Positions 14,081 to 27,999 are shown, counted from the stretch's first letter. The stretch is DNA of 64,000 bases from Eopsaltria australis (GCA_034509425.1 JAVTVJ010000786.1:186001-250000), one strand, 5' to 3'. Translations and numbers: made by a program. Notes: generated by a model from the sequence alone, not told the origin.

Positions 14081-14878
14081 ATAAGCATGAAGTGAAAGTA
14101 CAATTATCTTAATAACAGATTAAGGATTAAGACACAGTCTAGTCATTCCACCAATCACAAATGTCACATCAACAAAAAAAGCCACTATTTTGATCATTGT
14201 GACATGCTACAAAGGAATGGATCTGTTAAAGGTGACTCTCAGAACTACAAAGGAAAAATAATGGCTTATATCCACCAATTTTAGTAACAGTTCTATAGAG
14301 ATCCTGTAAGTCTGTTATAATGATAAATAATATTCCACTCACTTAGCATCTTCCAATTAAATACCTCTGGGACTCAGCCAGATTCAACCAGCTCCGGATC
14401 ACAGTTAGTATTAAAAGTTCCTGGCTTACCAAGAGCAAAGACAAAGTGTGGCAATAGAGACCAAATGCTGCACTCCTCCATCACACAGTGAAGGACTCTA
14501 TCAGTCTTGAATGCTGATCAGCTTCCTGCAGTCCAGCTGCAACCACTGGAAATCAATATGCTAAAATATAGTCCAAATATTTTTGCACTGGACTAACAAT
14601 CCATTACAAAATATATTAAAAACCAATGTTGTCATCAACTGCTTATGCTTATTTAAAATGTTTGCTATTAATCTTCATTACAGCTCACTTTTTATAAAAA
14701 CATTCCAAACAAATGAATTAAACACAAAACTCTTCATAACCAATTGTGAAAAACTGCCTATTTTGTGCATGCAGACTGCATTAAAACATGAAGGCACTTT
14801 TTTCCATAACTTTTTGGCAAGAAAACTTCACATCCATGATCTTTCTTTCAAATCACCCCCTTCGAATCTAACAAAGAA

Positions 14879-14943
14879 TTACTTCCAGTTTGCTTTAAAC
14901 CATTAGAAATTACATTTAAAGTAACAGTATGCATTTCTTTTCC
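14879..14943. repeat. Diverged direct repeat, copy 1
   Basis: About 65 bp resemble 16452-16515 at roughly three quarters identity, with the shared core AAGTAACAGTA. It could be a local duplication or two copies of an old unclassified element. Confidence 0.6.
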
Positions 14944-16451
14944 AGTCTGTCTCCTTCACAGCTTCCTGTTTTCTCTAGAAAAATGAATCAGACATTTGTT
15001 TCTCTAAGATAAAAAAAGACCACTGAAAATATTGTTCCAGTAGAAGCCATCCTGACAGAAAAAGGAAATGTTCATGAGACAATATCCTCAGTAGAAGGCA
15101 TGCTTTTAGTAAAGCAAACCAGGCAGTACCACCAAACTACTCGAATAAATGCAAACATATGCCTGTATCTGCAGGAAAAGCAGCACAAATGGAAACTGAC
15201 AGAGCTCCTGTGTCTTAACTGCACCCCCATTTGTTTTATCTGCAAACTTACACTTCTCTTTCACCCTTTATTGTCCTACTCTTTGCTACAAGAAACATCT
15301 GTCATAAGTGCTAAAAAAACCCATATGAAAACCTCAAAATTTAATGAATGTTTTGAGCAGTATTTGACTAGAAATGCACAGCAAGAACACCAGGATCATT
15401 CCAATGCCTAAATTTTGGCAATTATTTGACAAGAAAATCAACACAGGAGTTGCTTTCTAGAATGTACAGCACCTGAAACCACTTCTGTTGCCACAGACTG
15501 CTCACTCACTCCCATGCTGCAACACAAAACAGGGACCTGCTATGGCAGCACCACACGTCTTCCAGATATTTGGCAATGGAACATCATGGCAAATTTGCCA
15601 AATAATTCACGAGATACACACTACACGGAGTTTATGGAATCAAAGTTAGATCTTCCCTCTGTCCTCAAAGAAAGACTATCACAGAAATAAAATAAACACT
15701 GTAACGTGAATCATCCAGTCACTGCAGATGATGGCTTAAAATAATATTTCTTCATATATTTGGGTGAGTATTAGTAAATAGCAAGAGCTATTTTTTCATT
15801 TACAACTTATAGACTAAAATTGCTAAGGTTTTTATAAAGTCACAAATCTCAAACCAGGATCTCTCCTAGCTTTGAAAACATACATGCCTTTAATGACTAG
15901 GCTCAGTGCTGAATCTTTAACAAAACCTTAATTTCTTTTAAATATAAATTATTTACTGTTGTGCTTTCAGTAAGTTGTAAATAGTCTCACAGAAATCTGA
16001 TTTACTCTAGTTATTAAGTTTTACACTGTCTGCTGTCTTGCAGTAGCATAATTTCATTGATTTTCCATTGCCATAAAGTCTTCCAGTAACAGACAAAAAT
16101 CAAAAAGCCAGCTATAAAACATGAATAAAGAACTAGGGCCCTCCAGCATCTCTAATAAAAATTAAGCTTTATCTAATATTATAACCTACTATTGGTAATG
16201 TCAGGGCTGAGACACAGCAAGGGCAGCATCTATGAAAATACCATCCTATGACTGGAAAAGTCTCCATCAAAGGAATGGCTGTCAAAGCATTGGGATATCC
16301 TCTGCAGTGTGAAGGGATGGTGAGAATCACTGGCATCACTGTACCCCTCCTGCTGCCTGCACAGACACACATTTATTTAAAATGAAAATCTGGTCCACAA
16401 TTTTCACATTAACTTCACTCACATCAAACCCTCAGTTTTGACATGTGCCAA

Positions 16452-16515
16452 TACAATTCAGTCTGCTTTATACCTTCAGAAATTAAATTTTAAGTAACAG
16501 TAGGCATTTATTTTC
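16452..16515. repeat. Diverged direct repeat, copy 2
   Basis: This is the partner of 14879-14943, in the same orientation about 1.57 kb away. Confidence 0.6.
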
Positions 16516-19500
16516 ATCATCTTTTCTTCATTATTAATTTTGCTTCACTTGCAAAAAATATTTTTCCCAATCTCTGAAGCAAAAGCACTTATATTTCTGT
16601 TTAAACACATACAGCAGCATGAGTAAAATACGAAATGGGAAATGCAGTATCAAAATCAAATGTGAAATAAAGAAACCTTTTGTGAAGAATTCCCACACTA
16701 AATTCTGCTTGTCAGCTCCAAAAGGCTGACCTTTTCTACGTTCCCCAAAGAGCTGCATGATGATGCCCACACAGCACACGCTGCACTAATTTCCTGAGGC
16801 AAAGCCTGCTTTGTTTGAGTCCAGAGACACCCAATGCAGGAGAGGGCACTGGCAGGAGGCTGCAGAGATGGGCATCCACACGATGGAACTGCCTGTGTGC
16901 TCTGAGAGAAACCATATGGAGCACATGTCAAAATTAGAAAAGCTGCTTTTGTCCAAACAGCCTGACTAACCAGACAATCCAAAGCCTTTCTCAAATGGAA
17001 ACCACTTTTATTCCTGAAGCATTTGAAAATACAGGATTTTAAGAAAATTCTGAGAATAACTTTGGCATTTTTACGTTAAGATTACAAAAGGCTGCTTAGG
17101 CAAGCAAACAACACCCGACACATCAATTTTGTTCTTTTTTTCTTCCATTCTTTTTTTAAAAAGGCGACTTCAAACCCATATTGGCCAGATGATTTTATCA
17201 GGTGAAGAGACCTTTGGAAATGTAGTCTGAAAATCTAACAGACTCCAGCTGGGTAAGGTGCCTTCCTTGTATATTCCTCTGTGTGTTCTATCTCCAAAAG
17301 TGTTTGGGGAGTTGCTGTCGTTTGTACAAACTATAGCTAATTTTTGTAAACAAGCCAGCAGCAGAAGTGTATTTAAAGAGCAATCTGCATTCTTTTCAGG
17401 GATTTTGAGGAATCACCAGCAACTGCTTATGATATTTTGGTGATTAAAGTCTGAGCTGATCCATGGGAACACAAAAGGGTATAAGCTTGCAGTGTAAGAA
17501 ACAACTTCCATGAAGCAATATTTAAGATTTATTACAGTACACTGCCTGTTTCAATACACAGAAGGATTTTCATGGACAAGAAGAGAGGCTGAAATGAAGC
17601 CCAGAAAAGAAGGCACTGAAATTACGTGATTTCTGAAGAGCCACACTCGGCAGCACAACAGGAACCCACTGCTGTTTCCTTCAGCCTAGGTCAGCTTCCC
17701 AATGATTCCTACTTCCTTCTGCTCAGATGCTGCTGTACTCAGGGGCCTCACAGTGCCAGTGAAGACTAAGAAAATACATCAATCAAGAAGTTTCAAGAAC
17801 TTCTTTAAAAGTCCACACAAAATTTAAGGCTCACAGTTCAAATGCTATTTTTGGTTTTGGAAACAAAGCACTTTAATACAACTTCAAGAATTGCTTGACC
17901 GAGGACTATTACTACATTTTGTAATGTTCACACCTTTGCTCATCAACCTGTCATTGAAATACAGGAACATAGAACATTTAATAAAAACAATAGCAGTAAA
18001 CAGACTAGGAAAATTGATCACAGGTAGAAAAAAAGGATTACTTGTGGTACAAGAAAAAAACTCAGATGTACCATGGAAGCATCCTGCTATTCTCAAACCT
18101 GGAAGACTGTCAGAATAATGCATCCAAAAATTATCAGGGACAGATCAATACACAATAAACAAAAAGGAGCGTTTTGACCATGCAAACAGTGAGGGGTCAG
18201 CAGACATATGATCAGAGAAACAAGTCACTGCAGGAAAAGCTGTGTCTGAACCTGCAGCTCTGCTGCTGCTGTGCTTGTGCTGTGACTGCCAATGCACACG
18301 GAGAATCATGAGGACACGTGAGCGGCCAACTCCACTCTCACATCTCCCTTTATATTGCATTATTTTCTGGTGACTCTCTAAGCAATTATTTCAGTTTTAA
18401 CACAACACACTCTGCTCAAGTCTCTTAGCAAGTCTGTATCTGTCTCTGCAGTGCAGCTTCCATCACATCTGCCTTTAGAAGAGTCATAGGTAGGGAAAAC
18501 TGCAGGACAGCGCAGTGTTCCCACGTTTTCCATTCTTGAAGAGTTCTCTAGGTCTGGATTTTGAGTTAATCAAAGAAAAGATCCACAAGCAAACAAACAG
18601 AAACCCGCAAAATACTTCTACCCTACATCATGCTGACTTCTCTCCCTAAATGAAGAGGGAAAATGCCACAAGTCTGTGTGTTGAAATTCAGCCCACATGA
18701 CATTTCCTTTGGATTTAATTGCTTTGATAGAGTTTTTATCTGCCAATCAAGCAAAGCCCCTGAGCACCGAACACTCTGTTACAAAGAAGCTCTTGTCCTG
18801 TAATAGGCCTCCACATCAAAAAGACAGAATCTCCAACTTCAGCCAAAGCATCCAAAAGGAAACAAGCCAAATCCCAACCACTGACTCTTCCAACATTATC
18901 TGAAGGAGCAAACAGCAAAAAGCTGGAAAGGAAGACTTTATAGATTCTATATTGCCAAGCCTGTTCAAAGTTGAACGCATCCATAACCTTCAGAAGCAGA
19001 CAGCTCTCCACTCTGTCATTTACTAATTACGGAGTAAAGATAGCCAGGCAGACCAACTTTTACATGTTGGCTATAACAGCTCACAAAAATGATAAAAATA
19101 AACCTACTATTCATTTTCTTTCTTTGCACAACCCAAACCATTAGTAAAGACAAAACCCTTTCAGATGGTTTCAGAAGAAAGTCCAGTTTTCATGGTAGCA
19201 TTCTTAATTAACACCTGTATCAATTCTATATATATCTTTCTAAGAATATGCTAATTGATACTATTTCCTAATCATTAATGCATAAAGCAATTGTATTTTC
19301 AGCTCATCTAATGAGATCAATGTATGAGAGTTATCATCCATTAATGAACAAATACTCCAGGACTTTGGGTTTAACACTATGACTAAAGGACAAACTTAAG
19401 ACAAATTTCATGAAGCCAGTAATTCTGCATGTACATTATTAATTTATTATCTTAAAAGTGTACATTAGCCCAATCTATCAAATTCTAAATCAACACAGTA

Positions 19501-22500
19501 CTCTGTACAGGATGGTTATCACTGACTCCTTAAATAATTTAGAAATGCATACACCAAAATTCAGATTCTGCTTCTAGGCAGCCCTTTACAAAAAGTTTAT
19601 TAAATATCTCCTCAAAGGAAACCCTTCTTGTAAATGCTTCTAGGGTCAGTGCAGTCTTGCTTAAAGCTTTCTTCCCTGATGCTTTACAGTCAATTCTAAA
19701 ATGTAGCTTGTATCCTAACTCATAAAACTCAATAGGAGAGGGAACTGGATCATGTCCTGCAAATCAAATGTGTTCCTCAAGCAATTTTATTCCCTATCTG
19801 CTTCTGTCCTCAGATTTTATTAAGCTCCACATTAACCACCAAATTCTTTTAAGCACCACTGATGACATGATTTTTAGATTCTGAAAACACCAGTCTGTTC
19901 ATCATGGAAAGACACCATCATGGATCAGAAAATGAATAAATACCAGCCTTCATCAGAAACTCTGTAGCTGTTTCTGCTGCCAAATTCAGAGAAGAAACAG
20001 TAGCTCATGGATCCTTCCTAGTTTTATAAGTGGAACTCTGACATCATCATCATTAAATCAGCACTTGAGCTCTGGACACCAGTTAAAGAAGCAATCAGAC
20101 AGATCCCTAATGCTGTCAATTATAGCTTGAAAATCTAGTTTTGATGTGTGCATTCCAATCTCAGAATTTCCTACGTATCTCTAAAACGAGTTATAAACGT
20201 GAGCTATAGTTGAATTTCTGACAATTATACCTTGGTGGTGTTTCACAGCTTTCCTGCCTGTTAAGAACTCTTTAATGCACTCAACAATTCCAGATAAAAG
20301 CCACTGGCAGTAATACATCTTGGTACTGTCTAGCACATTATAATTTATTTTTAATAAAGGGATGCTGGCAAGGGGAACAGTGCAGGCTGTAAGTCCCATA
20401 GGAATAGTCACTGGAAACAGGGAACAAAGCAATTCCCTTAAGGTGAGGACTAAATGCTCCAAAAGCCGCACGGATCTGTGAAATGTCTCTCTCTACTGCC
20501 TGACACTAAAGCCAGCAGGGATGCACGGCCTCTTGCCTTGCACCACTCTCCTGCCAGGACCAAGGAAAGCCAAAGCCACACGAGCCCCCCTTGTAGGACA
20601 TCCACCACGCCAAGTGTGACTGTGGTCATACCTGTGGGACAACAGTGCAGACAAGTACTACAAAGATGTTAGTGCTTTCCACCTTCTTACCAGAACTTAA
20701 CTGAGTTACCTCCTCAAGTACTGCCCATCTCCTCCCCCACTTCCAGCTGTGTAACTGCATTCCCAAGACGGAAAAGTTTCTCTATGATGAATGCTGTTCA
20801 GCACCAAGCAAAACACCAGTGTAAAATAACAACAGTCTCTACAGAATTAACACAAATGCTTTTCAAGGAAAGATCATATTAGAAAATCACTTCAGCAGTT
20901 CAACTATCTTAGTACTATTTCTTTTGTCATTCTCAGGAAAAAAGCTTTTCATTGAATTGGTATTACTTTCTATAGTATTGATATTATTTATATTACTCTT
21001 CTGCTGTCCTGCTGAACATGCTCAGTTATATAAAACTGACCATGTGTTAAATCAAGCTCTACAACAGAAACCAGTAAGAAAAAATCCGAACATTTTGAGT
21101 AAATGAAATATTGTAAGTAATTAGCCTTCTTACCCTTGAGCAGAACTTACTGGCAAATATGCCCTGGTATGGCAAATGTTTACAGTAACATTTTAAAAAT
21201 AACAGCGATAAAGATAACAGTGGCAAAAGTTTCACAAATCTGTTTATGAGAGTCTGACCAAGAAGCTCTCTGCACACACTGAGAAAATATTAAACTCTCA
21301 GCCTCCATTTGAAATATGAGACTGTACCACCTAAACCCAAACTGGTACAAAGCAATACGTGAAACATATTACTGAAAGACAGCCCAGCGTGTGGATCAAT
21401 ATGCAACTGACATTCCCCACTCACAGGCATAAGAGCAGTTAGCCTGTCTCTACAGAAATGCTTTTTATCAGAAATAAATCACATATTTTTTTCCACACAT
21501 GCTCACACAGAAAAATGCTTTAGATAACATTGCTGCAAGTGCGTGTTCATTAGCCTGTTTTCCAGCCCCACTTGTGCAGTTTGGTATTTAATTACAGGGT
21601 GGAGTGGTCCCCAGGCTACTTATGTTTCTTCCAGTCACAGCCAGAAAATTTCTGCAGGAACTGACATGCAGGAGTGCAACTGCTTCAAGCTGTAGCTGGT
21701 TCCCTGTCAACAAGGTGAGCTCACTGTTCATTGAAACTCACACTAATACTTCTGCTAAATAATTATTGAAAATATGTCTTAATGCAACAAATTGCATTCT
21801 AAACTTCAACAAATAATAAAGGTTTTAATAGGACCTAATTTGTCTATTTACTCTTAACTGGTTTCTCAATTTTTTTTTTTTTTGCTAATGCCAAGACACA
21901 AATCTTTACTGTTATGCTGGAAAGCACTGGCTTTTTTTTCCTTTAAATATAGGGAAATGTGACCTTATATGCCTAGTTTGTCAAATATGATTTTTAGCAC
22001 ATCACCTAACTCAAATCCTCTATTATTTTATTGCACACAGCTTTAAATGCTACTTTTCATGATCAATCTTAAATTGTATTTTCACCTGAAGAATATTATA
22101 CTATTTGTAAAATACGTAATTCATATGTGAGCATTTTATAGCTAAATATTACTCCCCAGAGCATTGGGGTATAAAAAAATACATTAAAGGTATAAAGAAA
22201 TGCATTATTCCAATTAATTTTTTTTATAAACAAGAGAAGTTCTGTAGGACGAATAAAACTGGGGAAACAAAACAAGTATTAACTTAGGTAACAAATTACA
22301 TGCACAATGAATATTGTATTTTATATTAAAAAGGGTGCTGTTAACCAGAGTACTACTGTTGACAGGATTTGAAAAAAAAAATTAAAAACACTTTGAGTTT
22401 TTACCTATGCTTTTTATTTGCTAAATGCTTTGTCTTTTTTGCCTCAGCAACAAGAAACCATCAACTTGGAAAACTGTCTCTAGGTCAGAAATGCATGACA

Positions 22501-23464
22501 GGAAGGTAAAACCACAGGAGCTCATTTTGATATTAGTCAAAAAACACAGAGCAGACAAAGATTATATTATGCAATTTGTAGCCAGAGATATCTGAAAACA
22601 CCCCCTGGCTAAACCCTAGCAAGAATTTATACTGAAGAATTATTTATGAATGGTCTGTTACAGTGCTCCTGTCAGTCAGCTACTTCTCTGTAGGTTCTAT
22701 TGAGAAAAATACATGCAAAGTGTAGAGACACGTGATCTTCTCATTTAGGTGATAAACCAGATTAATAACAAACTTATAAGTTTGGACGCTGGGAAATATG
22801 CACACAGTCTCATAAATGATATACAGTGACATGCAGAAAGGTATTTACATGCTTTGCTGGTAGCTGAGTGTGACAAAAGGCAAAAAATCTAAACTCTGCA
22901 GTCATTCGGAGACTGGGTTCTTGAGTAATCCATTAGAGATTCCAAACCCATGAGGCAAAGAAATCACTGTACAATCAAGTAGATTATTACTTTTTTCACT
23001 TTTCTAAACAGTTTTGTCTCTTTTTCCCACTCACACATTGTCTGTATTACATTTATGATGGCTGAATACCCACACATGGCTTAATGTGAACTCAAGATTT
23101 TACTCTTCTGACGAAGAAGGCTGCAGCGAGCAAGTAAATGATGCCCTGAAGTCCTGGCAGTTTAACTCTCTCAATAATCTCAGGTAGATGCTTCATCAGT
23201 AAATGTTTTATTTCATTAGTAAACATTTTATCTTATTTACCAAGTTTATGCAGTGCGACTCAGTTTGCAATGAATCTGTAGCTGACTTACAGAATCTACC
23301 AAAACAAAGCACTGTTGCCTCACCATTTATTACAGCTATTTTGTATTTTCAGGCCTATTAAACGGCTTTGAATCAAAAGTCAAATGTCATACATAAAACA
23401 CTCTGGCTAAAATGACTGGCCAGAAGAGGTATTTTCAGTTGTGTTACCACACTTCTAAAATCTG

Positions 23465-24830
23465 TCCCTAGAACAAGGCGGTCTCCGGCCGTGTCCCCGC
23501 AGACAGGGAGGGATGCTTTAGACACACAGCGGCCGGAGCCGGGCCGGGCAGCTCGCACCCATCCCCAGCCCCTTCTCCCTCCGACACGTCATGGACACGC
23601 AGAGCTCGGCTCCCACGTTCCAGAAACTCCCAGGAATAACTGTTATTGAACTTACTTTCAAAAAATGTAAGTTTCAGAATCTTGGACGTGTGGCCAAGCA
23701 GGAAAGAAATGCGTTATCAACAGGTACGGCAGAACTTCTGCCCGGCTCCGGAAGCACCCCAGGCTCTCCCTCGTCCCTCTCTTCCCACCGGGAAGAGATT
23801 TCGCCCCCGCAATGTCGCGTACACCTCGGACCCGGAGGCCACCCCGCCGCCTCACGGCGCAGCTCCCGCCCAGCGAGCGCCCCGCAACCTCTGCGGGCCC
23901 CGGCCGCGTCCCCCGCCGCACTCACTTGAGGAAGTAGCGCTGCCCGGTCTGCGTGAGAGCCATCTCCCAGCCCGGCGGCAGCGGCCGCTCGTCCGTGACA
24001 TCACAGGAGCGCTGCCGGAGGTGCCCGTGCTGCGGCGCCGCGCCCGCGCCGGGCAGCGAGGCGGGCGAGGAGTGCGAGCGGACGTGCACGGGCGGCAGGC
24101 GCGGCGGGGGCCCGCCCGAATCCGTGCTCGACTGCCGCGAGTGCGAGCCCGAGTCGGGTTCCCTGAAGAAGGACTCGGGCAGGATCTTCTTACGCCAGGA
24201 GCTGGGCCTGGGGTTCATCACCGCGTTGAAGAGCGCCTCCAGCTCCGTGTCCAGGTCCTGCGTGACATGGATTACCTGCTGCCCCGGCGGCGGGGCCGCG
24301 GCCGCGGGGTTCATTGTCCGCCCCTCTGGCCCGACGGCGGGCGCAGCCGTCCCGGGGCGGGCGGTGGCCGGGGCCGGCCCCGGTGCCGGGCCGCCGCCGA
24401 GGACGGGTCCTCCGGAGTGAGCGGGCTCGCCGGGAGCGGACCAGGCGAGGCGGGCGGACGGTGCCTCTGCGCACCCGGCAGCCGCGCCGGTGTCCCGCAC
24501 GGACGGGCGGCCCCCGGGCAGCGCGGCGCCCTCCCCCGGGCCGGGCAGCGGCGGGACGGGGGCAGTGCCGGTGGCTCCAGCCCGGCCCCCGCGCCGCCCC
24601 GCCCACAGTTATGCAACTGCCGCGGTAACTTTGGGCACGGGACGGCCCTGAAGGCCGCCCCGCCCTCACCCCCTCTCTCGTCGCCGTCGCTGTGCCGCTC
24701 TCAGCCGGGCCGTGGGCCGCTCTCTGCGCCGCCGGGACCCCGCGTGGAGCGGCTGCCCCGGCCCAGCCCCAGCTCCAGCTCCAGCTGGTGGTGCCCGGGG
24801 AACCTTCGGAGCGCTTTGTCTCTGCCAAGC
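23465..24830. promoter_or_regulatory. WWTR1: CpG island over WWTR1 exon 1
   Basis: GC content and CpG density rise sharply compared with the AT-rich DNA on both sides. The island covers the first coding exon and the sequence upstream of its ATG, as expected for a CpG-island promoter of a broadly expressed gene. The transcription start site cannot be read from sequence. Long open frames across the island on both strands are a by-product of high GC. Confidence 0.75.
23926..24314 (-). CDS. WWTR1: WWTR1 (TAZ) first coding exon, partial gene
   Basis: WWTR1/TAZ is a transcriptional coactivator that LATS kinases hold in the cytoplasm and that binds TEAD factors in the nucleus. This exon encodes residues 1-129 plus two bases of the next codon. 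Residues 13-50 form the TEAD-binding segment, with a LEALF helix and the SSWRKKILPESFF loop. Three HxRxxS LATS sites follow at S63, S82 and S103; S82 lies in the 14-3-3 site HVRSHSSP. The WW domain begins at LPPGWEM (112-118) and is cut after RYFL. The start was chosen because MNPA matches the family N-terminus and the ATG has A at -3. The donor is CTCAA|GTGAGT at 23925. Remaining exons lie beyond the left edge. The linker between S63 and S82 is shorter than in human, and the segment before the WW domain reads SCDVTDERPL where mammals have SYDVTDELPL. Confidence 0.95.
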
Positions 24831-27453
24831 TAACGAGCTTTGCTCCAAAACCGTTGTTCAGAAAGTTAATGGGTGGTACTAATTTCTAGAAGCAAAATTA
24901 TGCTTAAATTAGTTCACGTACAAGTTTAATTGCGTGATTTGTGATGCTATGGCGATCGGGGAGGAATGAAGCGTGACATTAAGTAGTGACATGGACAGCA
25001 ACAACTTCGCTTTGGTTTGGATAGGGTTTGGCCCTTTGCTGGCAAGTACGAGTCCTGTGCAGAGCTGTATCATAAGTCCTTCCAGCTCACTGTCCATAGG
25101 GGCAGTTTCAAATGCAGGCGTGATGCTTTGTGGATCTCTGCTGAGTGCCCATTCAGTCAGCTGTCCTTGGTTGAGCCTATACTAGAAACCTGTCATCAGG
25201 TTTCATCATGAGTTGTCATCAAAATGCATACCTGAGGTTTTCTATAATTAATAAATACAATTGCTGTTTTAATCTTGTCTCATTTTTTGGTGCACTTGGA
25301 ATAACTTTTGAATGGCGATGTGACCAAAACTTGTTTAAATTCAGTAGCTATGTCTATAAATAATAATACTGTTCCCTTTCCAACTTTAGTGTTGTTTTTT
25401 ACAGAGGGAAGCATCCAGTGTTTTTATGACTACATACATAGAGATATCACGCATTGGCTAATCAAACACGGCTTTATTTTAGTAATGCATTTTGTTATTT
25501 TATTTCTGCATTTTGGACAGATTCCAGGCTATGCTGATCGGTAAGAATACACCCTCCTCAGTAATCAGAATCTACACTAGAAAAATCTTAAGTAAGTAAT
25601 TTTTTCTGAACTTTATTCCTTATTTCTTTAAAAGAAGCATGAGCTTCTCTAAAGTGCATTTGGCTTCTCTAGTGGAGAATGTAGGCGTGACTGAACCATC
25701 TTTGTCCCTCAGATTATTGTTACATATAATGTTGGTTATGCAGATTCTCAGAGTTGTGGTTTAAGCCTGGACATGAACTACAGCTAGCTCTGTGAAACAG
25801 ATCCTGTGCATTTCCTGATGGCTTTGCTTCAACAAATATTCCTTGTCAGTTCCATTTCATCACATTTCCTGTTCGTATTTCCATTGGCTTGGCAGATCTT
25901 CTTGAGGTTTGTTTTGTTGTTCTTTGTTTTTGTGGGAGTCTGGCGGTTTTGTTGTTATTGTTTTGAGGGTTTTTGGGTTTTTGTTATTTTTCCCAAAATA
26001 TACTGTATTTCTGGTCAGGAAACCCAGTATTCCTGAGACTTCTTTATGTTTCCCTTCCCAAAGAATTTTTGTACCATTCTTCTACTGCTTCATACGGGGT
26101 TCCTTGCTGCAACAAGCCCAAAGAGCAGTGCTAATCACAGCACCTGCTCCAGGGCTATGTAGACATTACATATCTTTTATTCTTTCCTGCACTATCCTTA
26201 TTTAAATCCTTTGCAGATGAGATTCTGGGGGTGTGTGCATGTGGTTATTGCACAGATAATGATCTGAACATGAGTGATTTTTCATACAGCCTTTAAAAGA
26301 GCTTTTTTTTTTGCTTCCAGGGCTCTGTATCTTTGAGTAAAGACAAATCACACACTCTATCTGTTCCATTCCTTTCCAGGTGACATGTTCATTCAAGGGA
26401 AGGCTCTGACAGTCCCATGCATGGGGCATCTCATCTATGTTAATTAGACCACTTTCATAAGCATGGCATCTTATGGGTGAGTATGTACACATCTGTCCTA
26501 AACCTAAGCCACATTTATTACAATTAGAACTGTCTTCTTCAACAAGATGTATTTCAGCTGCACTTTTTACTGAATAATACAATTATCTGCTATTGTACCA
26601 CTTGGTGTAGGCTAAAGCATTTTCCTTTAATAATTTGGAAGTGATTAGAACTGTAAAAATAAATTTTCATAGTATTGTTGTCATTAGTCTTTGTTTAGAA
26701 ATAGTAACTTCCTTCTTTGGACAAAAAAATATGACCACCAGCTTTTAGGGGAAGTGACTCACTATATTCAAGTCAGTGGAAGACAAGAACACTTACATGA
26801 CAATGGGGTGATAAGGGAATCAAATCACAAACGTAACATAGAAAGCTCCTTATCATTGTTTCTTTGTTCTTATTGCAAGATTGTACATTGTAAAAATAAA
26901 AAAAAGACAGTAACATTATCTCAATTTCACACGCTGTTCAAATGTTTTTGAATAGTACAGAGGTTTTGCGTTCATCTGATGGATTTATGAAGCCCAGTAC
27001 TTTGAATTTATCCTATTTGTTGTGAATTTTCTAGCAGCAAGTTCAATCTCTACTTCAATGAAAACCCAAGCAAACAGCTCTGAAGATACAAGCGCACTTT
27101 AAAAAGTACCCTTATATGATGAGCATCTAACGAGTTAAAGAAATAATGCCACATGTAATTTTTAATCTAAATCCATCACTGCTCCATGTCAAAGCTCTTC
27201 ATAAATGAACATTTTTCTGAGAAAGCCTACGTAGGTGAAATAGCATGTGTGATGTCACACACACAGGGTCCCTGGGCAGGCCTTGTTCTTTTTGGGTAAC
27301 CAAGTGACCAGCACACAGCGCAGCCTGGCATGGTTCTGCCTCTGCTTTGGATTTGCTCTGTGCAAGGAGACTCTGAGCAGGCAGTAACTACAGCTGGGTG
27401 CTCCATGTCCATCTGTGAATATCCATGTAGGAACAGAGAACTTGTGTTCCTCT
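24831..27453. other. Intergenic, between WWTR1 and the minus-strand LTR
   Basis: This is AT-rich DNA upstream of WWTR1. Noncoding 5' exons of WWTR1 could lie here but cannot be recognised. Short open frames have no similarity that I know. I see no repeat that I can name. Confidence 0.5.
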
Positions 27454-27994
27454 TGTTGTGGTTTAGAGGTTTGGGGATCAAAATTACGTATGAACATTAA
27501 TTTTGTAGTCTAGATTATTTGATTTTGTTGTGAGATAAGGATTAATAGTAGGCAAAAGCAGGCTTATACTTTAAGGAATACAAAAAGGAATTTTATTAAC
27601 AGACTTAAAATAGGAATAATAATCAGACATCAACACCAAACTCTTTAGAACACTCTTTTCCCCTCCTCAACCTTTCTTATTTTTTTTTCTCGCCGACTAT
27701 ACAAAAGGTAACACTTTAACTTATAGTTAATCTACCACCTCTGGAACAAAACAGTTTTCTTAATTTATATACAGAGAGAAGCTTTCTTTTGTTTTATCAT
27801 GTTGACTCTCATAGGAAACACAGTTTCTATGGTTATTAGCTTTCTAGTAAGCAATTTTCTCTTTGAAGGGAGGCATTTTCTTTTCCAGACCCCTTCCCAT
27901 TTCAGTAGCTTTCCCAGGGCCACACTAATGGACGTATGATGATCATTGAGGTGGGTTTTTTTGAGAGCAAATGTTCTTATTACAGTGACAACAA
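27454..27994 (-). repeat. Probable solo LTR, minus orientation
   Basis: The segment is bounded on the plus strand by TGTTGTGG and CAACAACA, the inverted TG...CA ends of an LTR. Read on the minus strand it has a TATA box (27764-27771) followed by an AATAAA signal (27592-27597) about 170 nt later, in the order U3, TATA, R, poly(A) signal, U5. The terminal TAAACCACAACA on the minus strand is a typical avian LTR end. No convincing target-site duplication or internal sequence was found. Boundaries and family are inferred. Confidence 0.5.
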
Positions 27995-27999
27995 CATCC

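Larger units (their letters stand above)
12866..23925 (-). other. WWTR1: WWTR1 intron 1, proximal part
   Basis: This is AT-rich intron reaching back to the exon 1 donor at 23925. It contains a 10-bp tandem array at 14031-14080, a diverged direct repeat pair at 14879-14943 and 16452-16515, and a poly-T tract near 21870. The last few hundred bases, from about 23465, enter the CpG island. No exon, tRNA or other RNA gene was recognised. Confidence 0.6.

Noticed and set aside
23646..24833. 395-codon plus-strand open frame across the WWTR1 CpG island
   Set aside because: It is antisense to a confidently identified exon, is arginine/proline/glycine-rich, and is open because high GC removes stop codons.
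27227..27497. Short minus-strand frames near 27.3 kb as an exon
   Set aside because: There is no splice context or family similarity, and part of the sequence overlaps the edge of the probable LTR.
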